NCBI GenBank assembly: GCA_964020085.1
Contig: CAXHUQ010001387.1
Coordinates: forward strand, 248,001 to 312,000
Direction of reading: 5' to 3'
Length of the DNA: 64,000 nucleotides
Origin: Micromussa lordhowensis
Lineage: Eukaryota > Cnidaria > Anthozoa > Scleractinia > Lobophylliidae
Below are positions 8,753 through 21,878 of this stretch, piece by piece. Within the stretch, counting starts at the first letter, position 1. Each line of letters starts with the position of its first letter. Below the pieces are notes generated by a model that ran no database searches, had not been told where the DNA came from, and worked only from the letters and a program-made list of their open reading frames with translations. Position numbers and translations under genes: made by a program.

Positions 8753-11378
8753 TTGCACTTCAAATGCATACAAATTAGGAGATGATGCCATTTGTGCCAG
8801 GGTGTTTTTGAAGCCCCTATAGTCGGCCTACTTTTTTTAGCATTTTGCCTTGGTCCCCCCTTAGCAAAATCTCAGAAAATGGCCGATTTAGGTGTCCTTG
8901 CCAAATTTGTCATAACTCGGCTCTGCGGACACTTATGGAGCCGCAGTTTGCAGCAAAATGTTGTGCTATGTTTGCACTTCAAGTGCATACTAATTAGGAG
9001 ATGATGCCATTTCCGCCAGGGTGTTTTTGAAACCCCTATAGTCGGCCTACTTATTTGAGCATTTTGCCTTGGTCCCCCCTTGGCAAAATCTCAGAAAATG
9101 GCCGATTTAGGTGTCCTTGCCAAATTTGTCATAACTCGGCTCTGCGGACACTTATGGAGCCGCAGTTTGCAGCAAAATGTTGTGCTATGTTTGCACTTCA
9201 AGTGCATACTAATTAGGAGATGGTGCCATTTGCGCCAGAGTATTTTTGAAGCCCCTATAGTCGGCCTACTTTTTTGAGCATTTTGCCTTGGTCCCCCCTT
9301 AGCAAAATGTCAGAAAATGGCCGATTTAGGTGTCCTTGCCAAATTTGTCATAACTCGGCTCTGCGGACACTTATGGAGCCGCAAGTTGCAGCAAAATGTT
9401 GTGCTATGTTTGCACATCAAGTGCATACTAATTAGGAGATGATGCCATTTGCGCCAGGGTGTTTTAACGCCCCTATAGTCGGCCTACTTTTTTGAGCATT
9501 TTGCCTTGGTCCCCCCTTGGCAAAATCTCAGAAAATGGCCGATTCAGGTGTCCTTGCCAAATTTGTCATAACTCGGCTCTACGGACACTTATGGAGCCGC
9601 AGTTTGCAGCAAAATGTTTTCCTATGTTTGCACTTCAAGTGCATACTAATTAGGAGATGATGCCATTTGCGCCAGGGTGTTTTTGAAGCCCCTATAGTCG
9701 GCCTACTTTTTTGAGCATTTTGCCTTGGTCCCCCCTTAGCAAAATGTCAGAAAATGGCCGATTTAGGTGTCCTAGCCAAATTTGTCATAACTCGGCTCTG
9801 CGGACACTTATGGAGCCGCAGTTTGCAGCAAAATGTTGTGCTATGTTTGCACTTCAAGTGCATACTAATTAGGACATGATGCCATTTGCGCCAGGGTGTT
9901 TTTGAAACCCCTATAGTCGGCCTACTTATTTGAGCATTTTGCCTTGGTCCCCCCTTGGCAAAATGTCAGAAAATGGCCGATTTAGGTGTCCTTGCCAAAT
10001 TTGTCATAACTCGGCTCTGCGGACACTTATGGAGCCGCAGTTTGCAGCAAAATGTTGTGCTATGTTTGCACTTCAAGTGCATACAAATTACGAGATGATG
10101 CCATTTGCGCCAGAGTGTTTTTGAAGCCCCTATAGTCGGCCTACTTTTTTGAGCATTTTGCATTGGTCCCCCCTTGGCAAAATGTCAGAAAATGGCCGAT
10201 TTAGGTGTCCTTGCCAAATTTGTCATAACTCGGCTCTGCGGACACTTATGGAGCCGCAGTTTGCAGCAAAATGTTGTGCTATGTTTGCACTTCAAGTGCA
10301 TACTAATTAGGAGATGATGCCATTTGCGCCAGGGTGTTTTTGAAGCCCCTATAGTCGGCCTACTTTTTCGAGCATTTTGCCTTGGTCCCCCCTTGGCAAA
10401 ATGTCAGAAAATGGCCGATTTAGGTGTCCTTGCCAAATTTGTCATAACTCGGCTCTGCGGACACTTATGGAGCCGCAGTTTGCAGCAAAATGTTGTGCTA
10501 TGTTTGCACTTCAAGTGCATACAAATTACGAGATGATGCCATTTGCGCCAGAGTGTTTTTGAAGCCCCTATAGTCGGCCTACTTTTTTGAGCATTTTGCA
10601 TTGGTCCCCCCTTGGCAAAATGTCAGAAAATGGCCGATTTAGGTGTCCTTGCCAAATTTGTCATAACTCGGCTCTGCGGACACTTATGGAGCCGCAGTTT
10701 GCAGCAAAATGTTGTGCTATGTTTGCACTTCAAGTGCATACTAATTAGGAGATGATGCCATTTGCGCCAGGGTGTTTTTGAAGCCCCTATAGTCGGCCTA
10801 CTTTTTTGAGCATTTTGCCTTGGTCCCCCCTTGGCAAAATGTCAGAAAATGGCCGATTTAGGTGTCCTTGCCAAATTTGTCATAACTCGGCTCTGCGGAC
10901 ACTTATGGAGCCGCAGTTTGCAGCAAAATGTTGTGCTATGTTTGCACTTCAAGTGCATACTAATTAGGAGATCGTGCCTTTTGCGCCAGGGTATTTTTTA
11001 AGCCCCTATAGTCGCCCTACTTTTTTGAGCATTTTGCCTTGGTCCCCCCTTAGCAAAATGTCAGAAAATGGCCGATTTAGGTGTCCTTGCCAAATTTGTC
11101 ATAACTCGGCTCTGCGGACACTTATGGAGCCGCAGTTTGCAGCAAAATGTTGTGCTATGTTTGCACTTCAAGTGCATACTAATTAGGAGATGATGCCATT
11201 TGCGCCAGGGTGTTTTAAAGCCGCTATAGTCGGCCTACTTTTTTGAGCATTTTGCCTTGGTCCCCCCTTGGCAAAATCTCAGAAAATGGCCGATTCAGGT
11301 TTCCTTGCCAAATTTGTCATAACTCGGCTCTACGGACACTTATGGAGCCGCAGTTTGCAGCAAAATGTTTTCCTATGT
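8753..11378 (+). repeat. 12-monomer HOR, copy 1 (2626 bp)
   Basis: Twelve monomers, two of 218 bp. Markers are CTTTTTTTAGC at 8831, GCAAGTTGCAG near 9382, CACATCAAG near 9413, GTTTTAACGCCCC near 9462 and ATTACGAG near 10087. All recur at +2626. Inside the unit, 10066-10503 and 10504-10941 are a 438-bp tandem dimer that differs at TTCGAGC (near 10367) against TTTGAGC. The differences from copy 2 lie in the first 45 bases, where this unit resembles the preceding 7-mer, so the junction is probably there. Confidence 0.9.
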
Positions 11379-14004
11379 TTGCACTTCAAGTGCATACTAA
11401 TTAGGAGATGATGCCATTTGCGCCAGGGTGTTTTTGAAGCCCCTATAGTCGGCCTACTTTTTTTAGCATTTTGCCTTGGTCCCCCCTTAGCAAAATCTCA
11501 GAAAATGGCCGATTTAGGTGTCCTTGCCAAATTTGTCATAACTCGGCTCTGCGGACACTTATGGAGCCGCAGTTTGCAGCAAAATGTTGTGCTATGTTTG
11601 CACTTCAAGTGCATACTAATTAGGAGATGATGCCATTTCCGCCAGGGTGTTTTTGAAACCCCTATAGTCGGCCTACTTATTTGAGCATTTTGCCTTGGTC
11701 CCCCCTTGGCAAAATCTCAGAAAATGGCCGATTTAGGTGTCCTTGCCAAATTTGTCATAACTCGGCTCTGCGGACACTTATGGAGCCGCAGTTTGCAGCA
11801 AAATGTTGTGCTATGTTTGCACTTCAAGTGCATACTAATTAGGAGATGGTGCCATTTGCGCCAGAGTATTTTTGAAGCCCCTATAGTCGGCCTACTTTTT
11901 TGAGCATTTTGCCTTGGTCCCCCCTTAGCAAAATGTCAGAAAATGGCCGATTTAGGTGTCCTTGCCAAATTTGTCATAACTCGGCTCTGCGGACACTTAT
12001 GGAGCCGCAAGTTGCAGCAAAATGTTGTGCTATGTTTGCACATCAAGTGCATACTAATTAGGAGATGATGCCATTTGCGCCAGGGTGTTTTAACGCCCCT
12101 ATAGTCGGCCTACTTTTTTGAGCATTTTGCCTTGGTCCCCCCTTGGCAAAATCTCAGAAAATGGCCGATTCAGGTGTCCTTGCCAAATTTGTCATAACTC
12201 GGCTCTACGGACACTTATGGAGCCGCAGTTTGCAGCAAAATGTTTTCCTATGTTTGCACTTCAAGTGCATACTAATTAGGAGATGATGCCATTTGCGCCA
12301 GGGTGTTTTTGAAGCCCCTATAGTCGGCCTACTTTTTTGAGCATTTTGCCTTGGTCCCCCCTTAGCAAAATGTCAGAAAATGGCCGATTTAGGTGTCCTA
12401 GCCAAATTTGTCATAACTCGGCTCTGCGGACACTTATGGAGCCGCAGTTTGCAGCAAAATGTTGTGCTATGTTTGCACTTCAAGTGCATACTAATTAGGA
12501 CATGATGCCATTTGCGCCAGGGTGTTTTTGAAACCCCTATAGTCGGCCTACTTATTTGAGCATTTTGCCTTGGTCCCCCCTTGGCAAAATGTCAGAAAAT
12601 GGCCGATTTAGGTGTCCTTGCCAAATTTGTCATAACTCGGCTCTGCGGACACTTATGGAGCCGCAGTTTGCAGCAAAATGTTGTGCTATGTTTGCACTTC
12701 AAGTGCATACAAATTACGAGATGATGCCATTTGCGCCAGAGTGTTTTTGAAGCCCCTATAGTCGGCCTACTTTTTTGAGCATTTTGCATTGGTCCCCCCT
12801 TGGCAAAATGTCAGAAAATGGCCGATTTAGGTGTCCTTGCCAAATTTGTCATAACTCGGCTCTGCGGACACTTATGGAGCCGCAGTTTGCAGCAAAATGT
12901 TGTGCTATGTTTGCACTTCAAGTGCATACTAATTAGGAGATGATGCCATTTGCGCCAGGGTGTTTTTGAAGCCCCTATAGTCGGCCTACTTTTTCGAGCA
13001 TTTTGCCTTGGTCCCCCCTTGGCAAAATGTCAGAAAATGGCCGATTTAGGTGTCCTTGCCAAATTTGTCATAACTCGGCTCTGCGGACACTTATGGAGCC
13101 GCAGTTTGCAGCAAAATGTTGTGCTATGTTTGCACTTCAAGTGCATACAAATTACGAGATGATGCCATTTGCGCCAGAGTGTTTTTGAAGCCCCTATAGT
13201 CGGCCTACTTTTTTGAGCATTTTGCATTGGTCCCCCCTTGGCAAAATGTCAGAAAATGGCCGATTTAGGTGTCCTTGCCAAATTTGTCATAACTCGGCTC
13301 TGCGGACACTTATGGAGCCGCAGTTTGCAGCAAAATGTTGTGCTATGTTTGCACTTCAAGTGCATACTAATTAGGAGATGATGCCATTTGCGCCAGGGTG
13401 TTTTTGAAGCCCCTATAGTCGGCCTACTTTTTTGAGCATTTTGCCTTGGTCCCCCCTTGGCAAAATGTCAGAAAATGGCCGATTTAGGTGTCCTTGCCAA
13501 ATTTGTCATAACTCGGCTCTGCGGACACTTATGGAGCCGCAGTTTGCAGCAAAATGTTGTGCTATGTTTGCACTTCAAGTGCATACTAATTAGGAGATCG
13601 TGCCTTTTGCGCCAGGGTATTTTTTAAGCCCCTATAGTCGCCCTACTTTTTTGAGCATTTTGCCTTGGTCCCCCCTTAGCAAAATGTCAGAAAATGGCCG
13701 ATTTAGGTGTCCTTGCCAAATTTGTCATAACTCGGCTCTGCGGACACTTATGGAGCCGCAGTTTGCAGCAAAATGTTGTGCTATGTTTGCACTTCAAGTG
13801 CATACTAATTAGGAGATGATGCCATTTGCGCCAGGGTGTTTTAAAGCCGCTATAGTCGGCCTACTTTTTTGAGCATTTTGCCTTGGTCCCCCCTTGGCAA
13901 AATCTCAGAAAATGGCCGATTCAGGTTTCCTTGCCAAATTTGTCATAACTCGGCTCTACGGACACTTATGGAGCCGCAGTTTGCAGCAAAATGTTTTCCT
14001 ATGT
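11379..14004 (+). repeat. 12-monomer HOR, copy 2 (2626 bp)
   Basis: Repeats the previous 12-mer, including the internal dimer and the odd markers (CTTTTTTTAGC at 11457). After 14004 the array does not return to monomer 1. It resumes at the equivalent of monomer 5 (position 9628 in copy 1), immediately after a monomer 12 that resembles monomer 4 (both have GTTTTAA, CTACGGAC and TTTTCCTATG). Confidence 0.9.
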
Positions 14005-16630
14005 TTGCACTTCAAGTGCATACTAATTAGGAGATGATGCCATTTGCGCCAGGGTGTTTTTGAAGCCCCTATAGTCGGCCTACTTTTTTGAGCATTTTGC
14101 CTTGGTCCCCCCTTAGCAAAATGTCAGAAAATGGCCGATTTAGGTGTCCTAGCCAAATTTGTCATAACTCGGCTCTGCGGACACTTATGGAGCCGCAGTT
14201 TGCAGCAAAATGTTGTGCTATGTTTGCACTTCAAGTGCATACTAATTAGGACATGATGCCATTTGCGCCAGGGTGTTTTTGAAGCCCCTATAGTCGGCCT
14301 ACTTATTTGAGCATTTTGCCTTGGTCCCCCCTTGGCAAAATGTCAGAAAATGGCCGATTTAGGTGTCCTTGCAAAATTTGTCATAACTCGGCTCTGCGGA
14401 CACTTATGGAGCCGCAGTTTGCAGCAAAATGTTGTGCTATGTTTGCACTTCAAGTGCATACAAATTAGGAGATGATGCCATTTGCGCCAGAGTGTTTTTG
14501 AAGCCCCTATACTCGGCCTACTTTTTTGAGCATTTTGCATTGGTCCCCCCTTGGCAAAATGTCAGAAAATGGCCGATTTAGGTGTCCTTGCCAAATTTGT
14601 CATAACTCGGCTCTGCGGACACTTATGGAGCCGCAGTTTGCAGCAAAATGTTGTGCTATGTTTGCACTTCAAGTGCATACTAATTAGAAGATGATGCCAT
14701 TTGCGCCAGGGTGTTTTTGAAGCCCCTATAGTCGGCCTACTTTTTTGAGCATTTTGCCTTGGTCCCCCCTTGGCAAAATCTCAGAAAATGGCCGATTTAG
14801 GTGTCCTTGCCAAATTTGTCATAACTCGGCTCTGCGGACACTTATGGAGCCGCAGTTTGCAGCAAAATGTTGTGCTATGTTTGCACTTCAAGTGCATACT
14901 AATTACGAGATGATGCCATTTGCGCCAGAGTGTTTTTGAAGCCCCTATAGTCGGCCTACTTTTTTGAGCATTTTGCCTTGGTCCCCCCTTGGCAAAATGT
15001 CAGAAAATGGCCGATTTAGGTGTCCTTGCTAAATTTGTCATAGGTCGGCTCTGCGGACACTTATGAAGCCGCAGTTTGCAGCAAAATGTTGTGCTATGTT
15101 TTCACTTCAAGTGCATACTAATTAGGAGATGATGCCATTTGCGCCAGGGTGTTTTTGAAGCCCCTATAGTCGGCCTACTTTTTTGAGCATTTTGCCTTGG
15201 TCCCCCCTTGGCAAAATGTCAGAAAATGGCCGATTTAGGTGTCCTTGCCAAATTTGTCATAACTCGGCTCTGCGGACACTTATGGAGCCGCAGTTTGCAG
15301 CAAAATGTTGTGCTATGTTTGCACTTCAAGTGCATACTAATTAGGAGATGATGCCATTTGTGCCAGGGTGTTTTTGAAGCCCTTATAGTCGGCCTACTTT
15401 TTTGAGCATTTTGCCTTGGTCCCCCCTTGGCAAAATGTCAGAAAATGGCCGATTTAGGTGTCCTTGCAAAATTTGTCATAACTCGGCTCTGCGGACACTT
15501 ATGGAGCCGCAGTTTGCAGCAAAATGTTGTGCTATGTTTGCACTTCAAGTGCATACTATTTAGGAGATGATGCCATTTGCGCCAGGGTGTTGTTGAAGCC
15601 CCTATAGTCGGCCTACTTTTTTGAGCATTTTGCCTTGGTCCCCCCTTGGCAAAATCTCAGAAAATGGCCGATTTAGGTGTCCTTGCCAAATTTGTCATAA
15701 CTCGGCTCTGCGGCCACTTATGGAGCCGCAGTTTGCAGCAAAATGTTGTGCTGTGTTTGCACTTCAAGTGCATACTAATTAGGAGATGATGCCATTTCCG
15801 CCAGGGTGTTTTTGAAGCCCCTATAGTCGGCCTACTTATTTGAGCATTTTGCCTTGGTCCCCCCTTAGCAAAATGTCAGAAAATGGCCGATTTAGGTGTC
15901 CTAGCCAATTTTGTCATAACTCGGCTCTGCGGACACTTATGGAGCCGCAGTTTGCAGCAAAATGTTGTGCTATGTTTGCACTTCAAGTGCATACTAATTA
16001 AAAGATGATGCCATTTCCGCCAGGGTGTTTTTGAAGCCCCTATAGTCGGCCTACTTTTTTGAGCATTTTGCCTTGGTCCCCCCTTGGCAAAATCTCAGAA
16101 AATGGCCGATTTAGGTGTCCTTGCCAAATTTGTCATAACTCGGCTCTGCGGACACTTATGGAGCCGCAGTTTGCAGCAAAATGTTGTGCTATGTTTGCAC
16201 TTCAAGTGCATACTAATTAGGAGGTGATGCCATTTGCGCCGGGGTGTTTTGAAGCCCCTATAGTCGGCCTACTTTTTTGAGCATTTTGCCTTGGTCCCCC
16301 TTAGCAAAATCTCAGAAAATGGCCGATTTAGGTGTCCTTGCCAATTTTGTCATAACTCGGCTCTGCGGACACTTATGGAGCCGCAGTTTGCAGCAAAATG
16401 TTGTGCTATGTTTGCACTTCAAGTGCATACTAATTAGGAGATGATGCCATTTCCGCCAGGGTGTTTTTGAAGCCCCTCTAGTCGGCCTACTTATTTGAGC
16501 ATTTTGCCTTGGTCCCCCCTTGGCAAAATGTCAGAAAATGGCCGATTTAGGTGTCCTTGCCAAATTTGTCATAACTCGGCTCTGCGGACACTTATGGAGC
16601 CGCAGTTTGCAGCAAAATGTTGTGCTATGT
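14005..16630 (+). repeat. Transitional monomers between the 12-mer and EcoRI-family blocks
   Basis: The first three monomers (14005-14661) match monomers 5-7 of the 12-mer with a few changes. From 14662 the monomers are mixed. From about 15000 onward the sequence reappears at +7872 (for example GTGTTGTTGAAG at 15587 and 23459), with scattered single-base differences. That matching tract runs on into the next block to about 17290. An odd monomer near 15030-15100 carries TAGGTCGG, TATGAAGCC and TGTTTTCACTTC. Confidence 0.8.
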
Positions 16631-19035
16631 TTGCACTTCAAGTGAATTCTAATTAGGGGATGATGGCATTTGCGCCAGGGTGTTTTGAAGCCCCTATAGT
16701 CGGCCTACTTTTTTGAGCATTTTGCCTTGGTCCCCCCTTGGCAAAATGTCAGAAAGTGGCCGATTTCGGTGTCCACGCAAATTTCTCATAACTCGGCTCT
16801 GCGGACACTTATGGAGCCGCAGTTTGCAGCAAAGCGTTTTCCTATGTTTGCACTTGAAGTGCATACTAATTAGGAGATGATGCCATTTGCGCCAGGGTGT
16901 TTTTGAAGCCCCTATAGTCGGCCTACTTTTTTGAGCAGTTTGCCTTGGTCCCCCCTTAGCAAAATGTCAGAAAATGGCCGATTTAGGTGTCCTTGCCAAA
17001 TTTGTCATAACTCTGCTCTGCGTACACTTATGGAGCCGCAGTTTGCAGCAAAATGTTGTGCTATGTTTGCACTTCAAGTGCATACAAACTAGGAGATGAT
17101 GCCATTTGCGCCAGGGTGTTTTTGAAGCCCCTATAGTCGGCCTACTTTTTTGAGCATTTTGCCTTGGTCCCCCCTTGGCAAAATGTCAGAAAATGGCCGA
17201 TTTAGGTGTCCTTGCCAAATTTGTCATAACTCGGCTCTGCGGACACTTATGGAGCCGCAGTTTGCAGCAAAATGTTGTGCTATGTTTGCACTTCAAGTGC
17301 ATACTAATTAGGAGATGATGCCATTTGCGCCAGGGTGTTTTTGAAGCCCCTATAGTCAGCCTACTTTTTTGAGCATTTTGCCTTGGTCCCCCCTTGGCAA
17401 AATGTCAGAAAATGGCCGATTTAGGTGTCCTTGCCAAATTTGTCATAACTCGGCTCTGCGGACACTTATGGAGCCGCAGTTTGCAGCAAAATGTTGTGCT
17501 ATGTTTGCACTTCAAGTGCATACTAATTAGGAGATGATGCCATTTGCGCCAGGGTGTTTTTGAAGCCCCTATAGTCAGCCTACTTTTTTGAGCATTTTAC
17601 CTTGGTCCCCCCTTGGCAAAATCTCAGAAAATGGCCGATTTAGGTGTCCTTGCCAAATTTGTCATAACTCGGCTCTGCGGACACTTATGGAGCCGCAGTT
17701 TGCAGCAAAATGTTGTGCTATGTTTGCACTTCAAGTGCATACTAATTAGGAGATGATGCCATTTGCGCCAGGGTGTTTTTGAAGCCCCTATAGTCGACAT
17801 ACTTTTTTGAGCATTTTGCCTTGGTCCCCCCTTGGCAAAATGTCAGAAAATGGCCGATTTAGGTGTCCTTGCCAAATTTGTCATAACTCGGCTCTGCGGA
17901 CACTTATGGAGCCGCAGTTTGCAGCAAAATGTTGTGCTATGTTTGCACTTCAAGTGCATACTAATTAGGAGATGATGCCATTTGCGCCAGGGTGTTTTTG
18001 AAGCGCCTATAGTCGGCCTACTTTTTTGAGCATTTTGCCTTGGTCCCCCCTTGGCAAAATCTCAGAAAATGGCCGATTTAGGTGTCCTTGCCAAATTTGT
18101 CATAACTCGGCTCTGCGGACACTTATGGAGCCGCAGTTTGCAGCAAAATGTTGTGCTATGTTTGCACTTCAAGTGCATACTAATTAGGAGATGATGCCAT
18201 TTGCGCCAGGGTGTTTTTGAAGCCCCTATAGTCGGCCTACTTTTTTGAGCATTTTGCCTTGGTCCCCCCTTAGCAAAATGTCAGAAAATGGCCGATTTAG
18301 GTGTCCTTGCCAAATTTGTCATAACTCGGCTCTGCGGACACTTATGGAGCCGCAGTTTGCAGCAAAATGTTGTGCTATGTTTGCACTTCAAGTGCATACT
18401 AATTAGGAGATGATGCCATTTCCGCCAGGGTGTTTTTGAAGCCCCTATAGTCGGCCTACTTATTTGAGCATTTTGCCTTGGTCCCCCCTTGGCAAAATGT
18501 CAGAAAATGGCCGATTTAGGTGTCCTTGCCAAATTTGTCATAACTCGGCTCTGCAGACACTTATGGAGCCGCAGTTTGCAGCAAAATGTTGTGCTATGTT
18601 TGCACTTCAAGTGCATACTAATTAGGAGATGATGCCATTTGCGCCAGGGTGTTTTGAAGCCCCTATAGTCGGCCTACTTTTTTGAGCATTTTGCCTTGGT
18701 CCCCCTTAGCAAAATCTCAGAAAATGGCCGATTTAGGTGTCCTTGCCAATTTTGTCATAACTCGGCTCTGCGGATACTTATGGAGCCGCAGTTTGCAGCA
18801 AAATGTTGTGCTATGTTTGCACTTCAAGTGCATAGTAATTAGGAGATGATGCCATTTCCGCCAGGGTGTTTTTGCAGCCCCTCTAGTCGGCCTACTTATT
18901 TGAGCATTTTGCCTTGGTCCCCCCTTGGCAAAATGTCAGAAAATGGCCGATTTAGGTGTCCTTGCCAAATTTGTCATAACTCGGCTCTGCGGACACTTAT
19001 GGAGCCGCAGTTTGCAGCAAAATGTTGTGCTATGT
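16631..19035 (+). repeat. EcoRI-family HOR unit 1 (11 monomers, 2405 bp)
   Basis: The unit starts with a monomer carrying GAATTC at 16644, GTCCACGCAAATTTC and AAAGCGTTTTCC (16831). The second monomer has GAGCAGTTTGCC and CTCTGCTCTGCGTAC. Later markers in order: ACAAACTAGG, GTCAGCC, TTTTACC, GTCGAC at 17793, GAAGCGCC, then two TTCCGCC monomers flanking one with CCCCCTTAGC and CCAATTTTG. Four one-base losses account for 2405 against 2409. Confidence 0.88.
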
Positions 19036-21878
19036 TTGCACTTCAAGTGAATTCTAATTAGGGGATGATGGCATTTGCGCCAGGGTGTTTTGAAGCCCCT
19101 ATAGTCGGCCTACTTTTTTGAGCATTTTGCCTTGGTCCCCCCTTGGCAAAATCTCAGAGGGTGGCCGATTTCGGTGTCCACGCAAATTTCTCATAACTCG
19201 GCTCTGCGGACACTTATGGAGCCGCAGTTTGCAGCAAAGCGTTTTCCTATGTTTGCACTTGAAGTGCATACTAATTAGGAGATGATGCCATTTGCGCCAG
19301 GGTGTTTTTGAAGCCCCTATAGTCGGCCTACTTTTTTGAGCAGTTTGCCTTGGTCCCCCCTTAGCAAAATGTCAGAAAATGGCCGATTTAGGTGTCCTTG
19401 CCAAATTTGTCATAACTCTGCTCTGCGTACACTTATGGAGCCGCAGTTTGCAGCAAAATGTTGTGCTATGTTTGCACTTCAAGTGCATACAAACTAGGAG
19501 ATGATGCCATTTGCGCCAGGGTGTTTTTGAAGCCCCTATAGTCGGCCTACTTTTTTGAGCATTTTGCCTTGGTCCCCCCTTGGCAAAATGTCAGAAAATG
19601 GCCGATTTAGGTGTCCTTGCCAAATTTGTCATAACTCGGCTCTGCGGACACTTATGGAGCCGCAGTTTGCAGCAAAATGTTGTGCTATGTTTGCACTTCA
19701 AGTGCATACTAATTAGGAGATGATGCCATTTGCGTCAGGGTGTTTTTGAAGCCCCTATAGTCGGCCTACTTTTTTGAGCATTTTGCCTTGGTCCCCCCTT
19801 GGCAAAATCTTAGAAAATTGCCGATTTAGGTGTCCTTGCCAAATTTGTCATAACTCGGCTCTGCGGACACTTATGGAGCCGCAGTTTGCAGCAAAATGTT
19901 GTGCTATGTTTGCACTTCAAGTGCATACTAATTAGGAGATGATGCCATTTGTGCCAGGGTGTTTTTGAAGCCCTTATAGTCGGCCTACTTTTTTGAGCAT
20001 TTTGCCTTGGTCCCCCCTTGGCAAAATGTCAGAAAATGGCCGATTTAGGTGTCCTTGCTAAATTTGTCATAGCTCGGCTCTGCGGACACTTATGGAGCCG
20101 CAGTTTGCAGCAAAATGTTGTGCTATGTTTGCACTTCAAGTGCATACTAATTAGGAGATGATGCCATTTGCGCCAGGGTGTTTTTGAAGCCCCTATAGTC
20201 GGCCTACTTTTTTGAGCATTTTGCCTTGGTCCCCCCTTGGCAAAATGTCAGAAAATGGCCGATTTAGGTGTCCTTGCCAAATTTGTCATAACTCGGCTCT
20301 GCGGACACTTATGGAGCCGCAGTTTGCAGCAAAATGTTGTGCTATGTTTGCACTTCAAGTGCATACTAATTAGGAGATGATGCCATTTGCGCCAGGGTGT
20401 TTTTGAAGCCCCTATAGTCAGCCTACTTTTTTGAGCATTTTACCTTGGTCCCCCCTTGGCAAAATCTCAGAAAATGGCCGATTTAGGTGTCCTTGCCAAA
20501 TTTGTCATAACTCGGCTCTGCGGACACTTATGGAGCCGCAGTTTGCAGCAAAATGTTGTGCTATGTTTGCACTTCAAGTGCATACTAATTAGGAGATGAT
20601 GCCATTTGCGCCAGGGTGTTTTTGAAGCCCCTATAGTCGACATACTTTTTTGAGCATTTTGCCTTGGTCCCCCCTTGGCAAAATGTCAGAAAATGGCCGA
20701 TTTAGGTGTCCTTGCCAAATTTGTCATAACTCGGCTCTGCGGACACTTATGGAGCCGCAGTTTGCAGCAAAATGTTGTGCTATGTTTGCACTTCAAGTGC
20801 ATACTAATTAGGAGATGATGCCATTTGCGCCAGGGTGTTTTTGAAGCGCCTATAGTCGGCCTACTTTTTTGAGCATTTTGCCTTGGTCCCCCCTTGGCAA
20901 AATCTCAGAAAATGGCCGATTTAGGTGTCCTTGCCAAATTTGTCATAACTCGGCTCTGCGGACACTTATGGAGCCGCAGTTTGCAGCAAAATGTTGTGCT
21001 ATGTTTGCACTTCAAGTGCATACTAATTAGGAGATGATGCCATTTGCGCCAGGGTGTTTTTGAAGCCCCTATAGTCGGCCTACTTTTTTGAGCATTTTGC
21101 CTTGGTCCCCCCTTAGCAAAATGTCAGAAAATGGCCGATTTAGGTGTCCTTGCCAAATTTGTCATAACTCGGCTCTGCGGACACTTATGGAGCCGCAGTT
21201 TGCAGCAAAATGTTGTGCTATGTTTGCACTTCAAGTGCATACTAATTAGGAGATGATGCCATTTCCGCCAGGGTGTTTTTGAAGCCCCTATAGTCGGCCT
21301 ACTTATTTGAGCATTTTGCCTTGGTCCCCCCTTGGCAAAATGTCAGAAAATGGCCGATTTAGGTGTCCTTGCCAAATTTGTCATAACTCGGCTCTGCAGA
21401 CACTTATGGAGCCGCAGTTTGCAGCAAAATGTTGTGCTATGTTTGCACTTCAAGTGCATACTAATTAGGAGATGATGCCATTTGCGCCAGGGTGTTTTGA
21501 AGCCCCTATAGTCGGCCTACTTTTTTGAGCATTTTGCCTTGGTCCCCCTTAGCAAAATCTCAGAAAATGGCCGATTTAGGTGTCCTTGCCAATTTTGTCA
21601 TAACTCGGCTCTGCGGATACTTATGGAGCCGCAGTTTGCAGCAAAATGTTGTGCTATGTTTGCACTTCAAGTGCATACTAATTAGGAGATGATGCCATTT
21701 CCGCCAGGGTGTTTTTGCAGCCCCTCTAGTCGGCCTACTTATTTGAGCATTTTGCCTTGGTCCCCCCTTGGCAAAATGTCAGAAAATGGCCGATTTAGGT
21801 GTCCTTGCCAAATTTGTCATAACTCGGCTCTGCGGACACTTATGGAGCCGCAGTTTGCAGCAAAATGTTGTGCTATGT
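19036..21878 (+). repeat. EcoRI-family HOR unit 2 (13 monomers, 2843 bp)
   Basis: Same order as unit 1, but the fourth monomer (GTCAGCC) is replaced by three: one with CTTAGAAAATTGCCG (near 19809), one with CCCTTATAG and TTGCTAAATTTG (near 19973-20060), and one consensus-like. EcoRI lies at 19049 and SalI at 20636. The first monomer carries CAGAGGGTGG (near 19156) in place of CAGAAAGTGG; unit 3 shares this. Confidence 0.88.
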
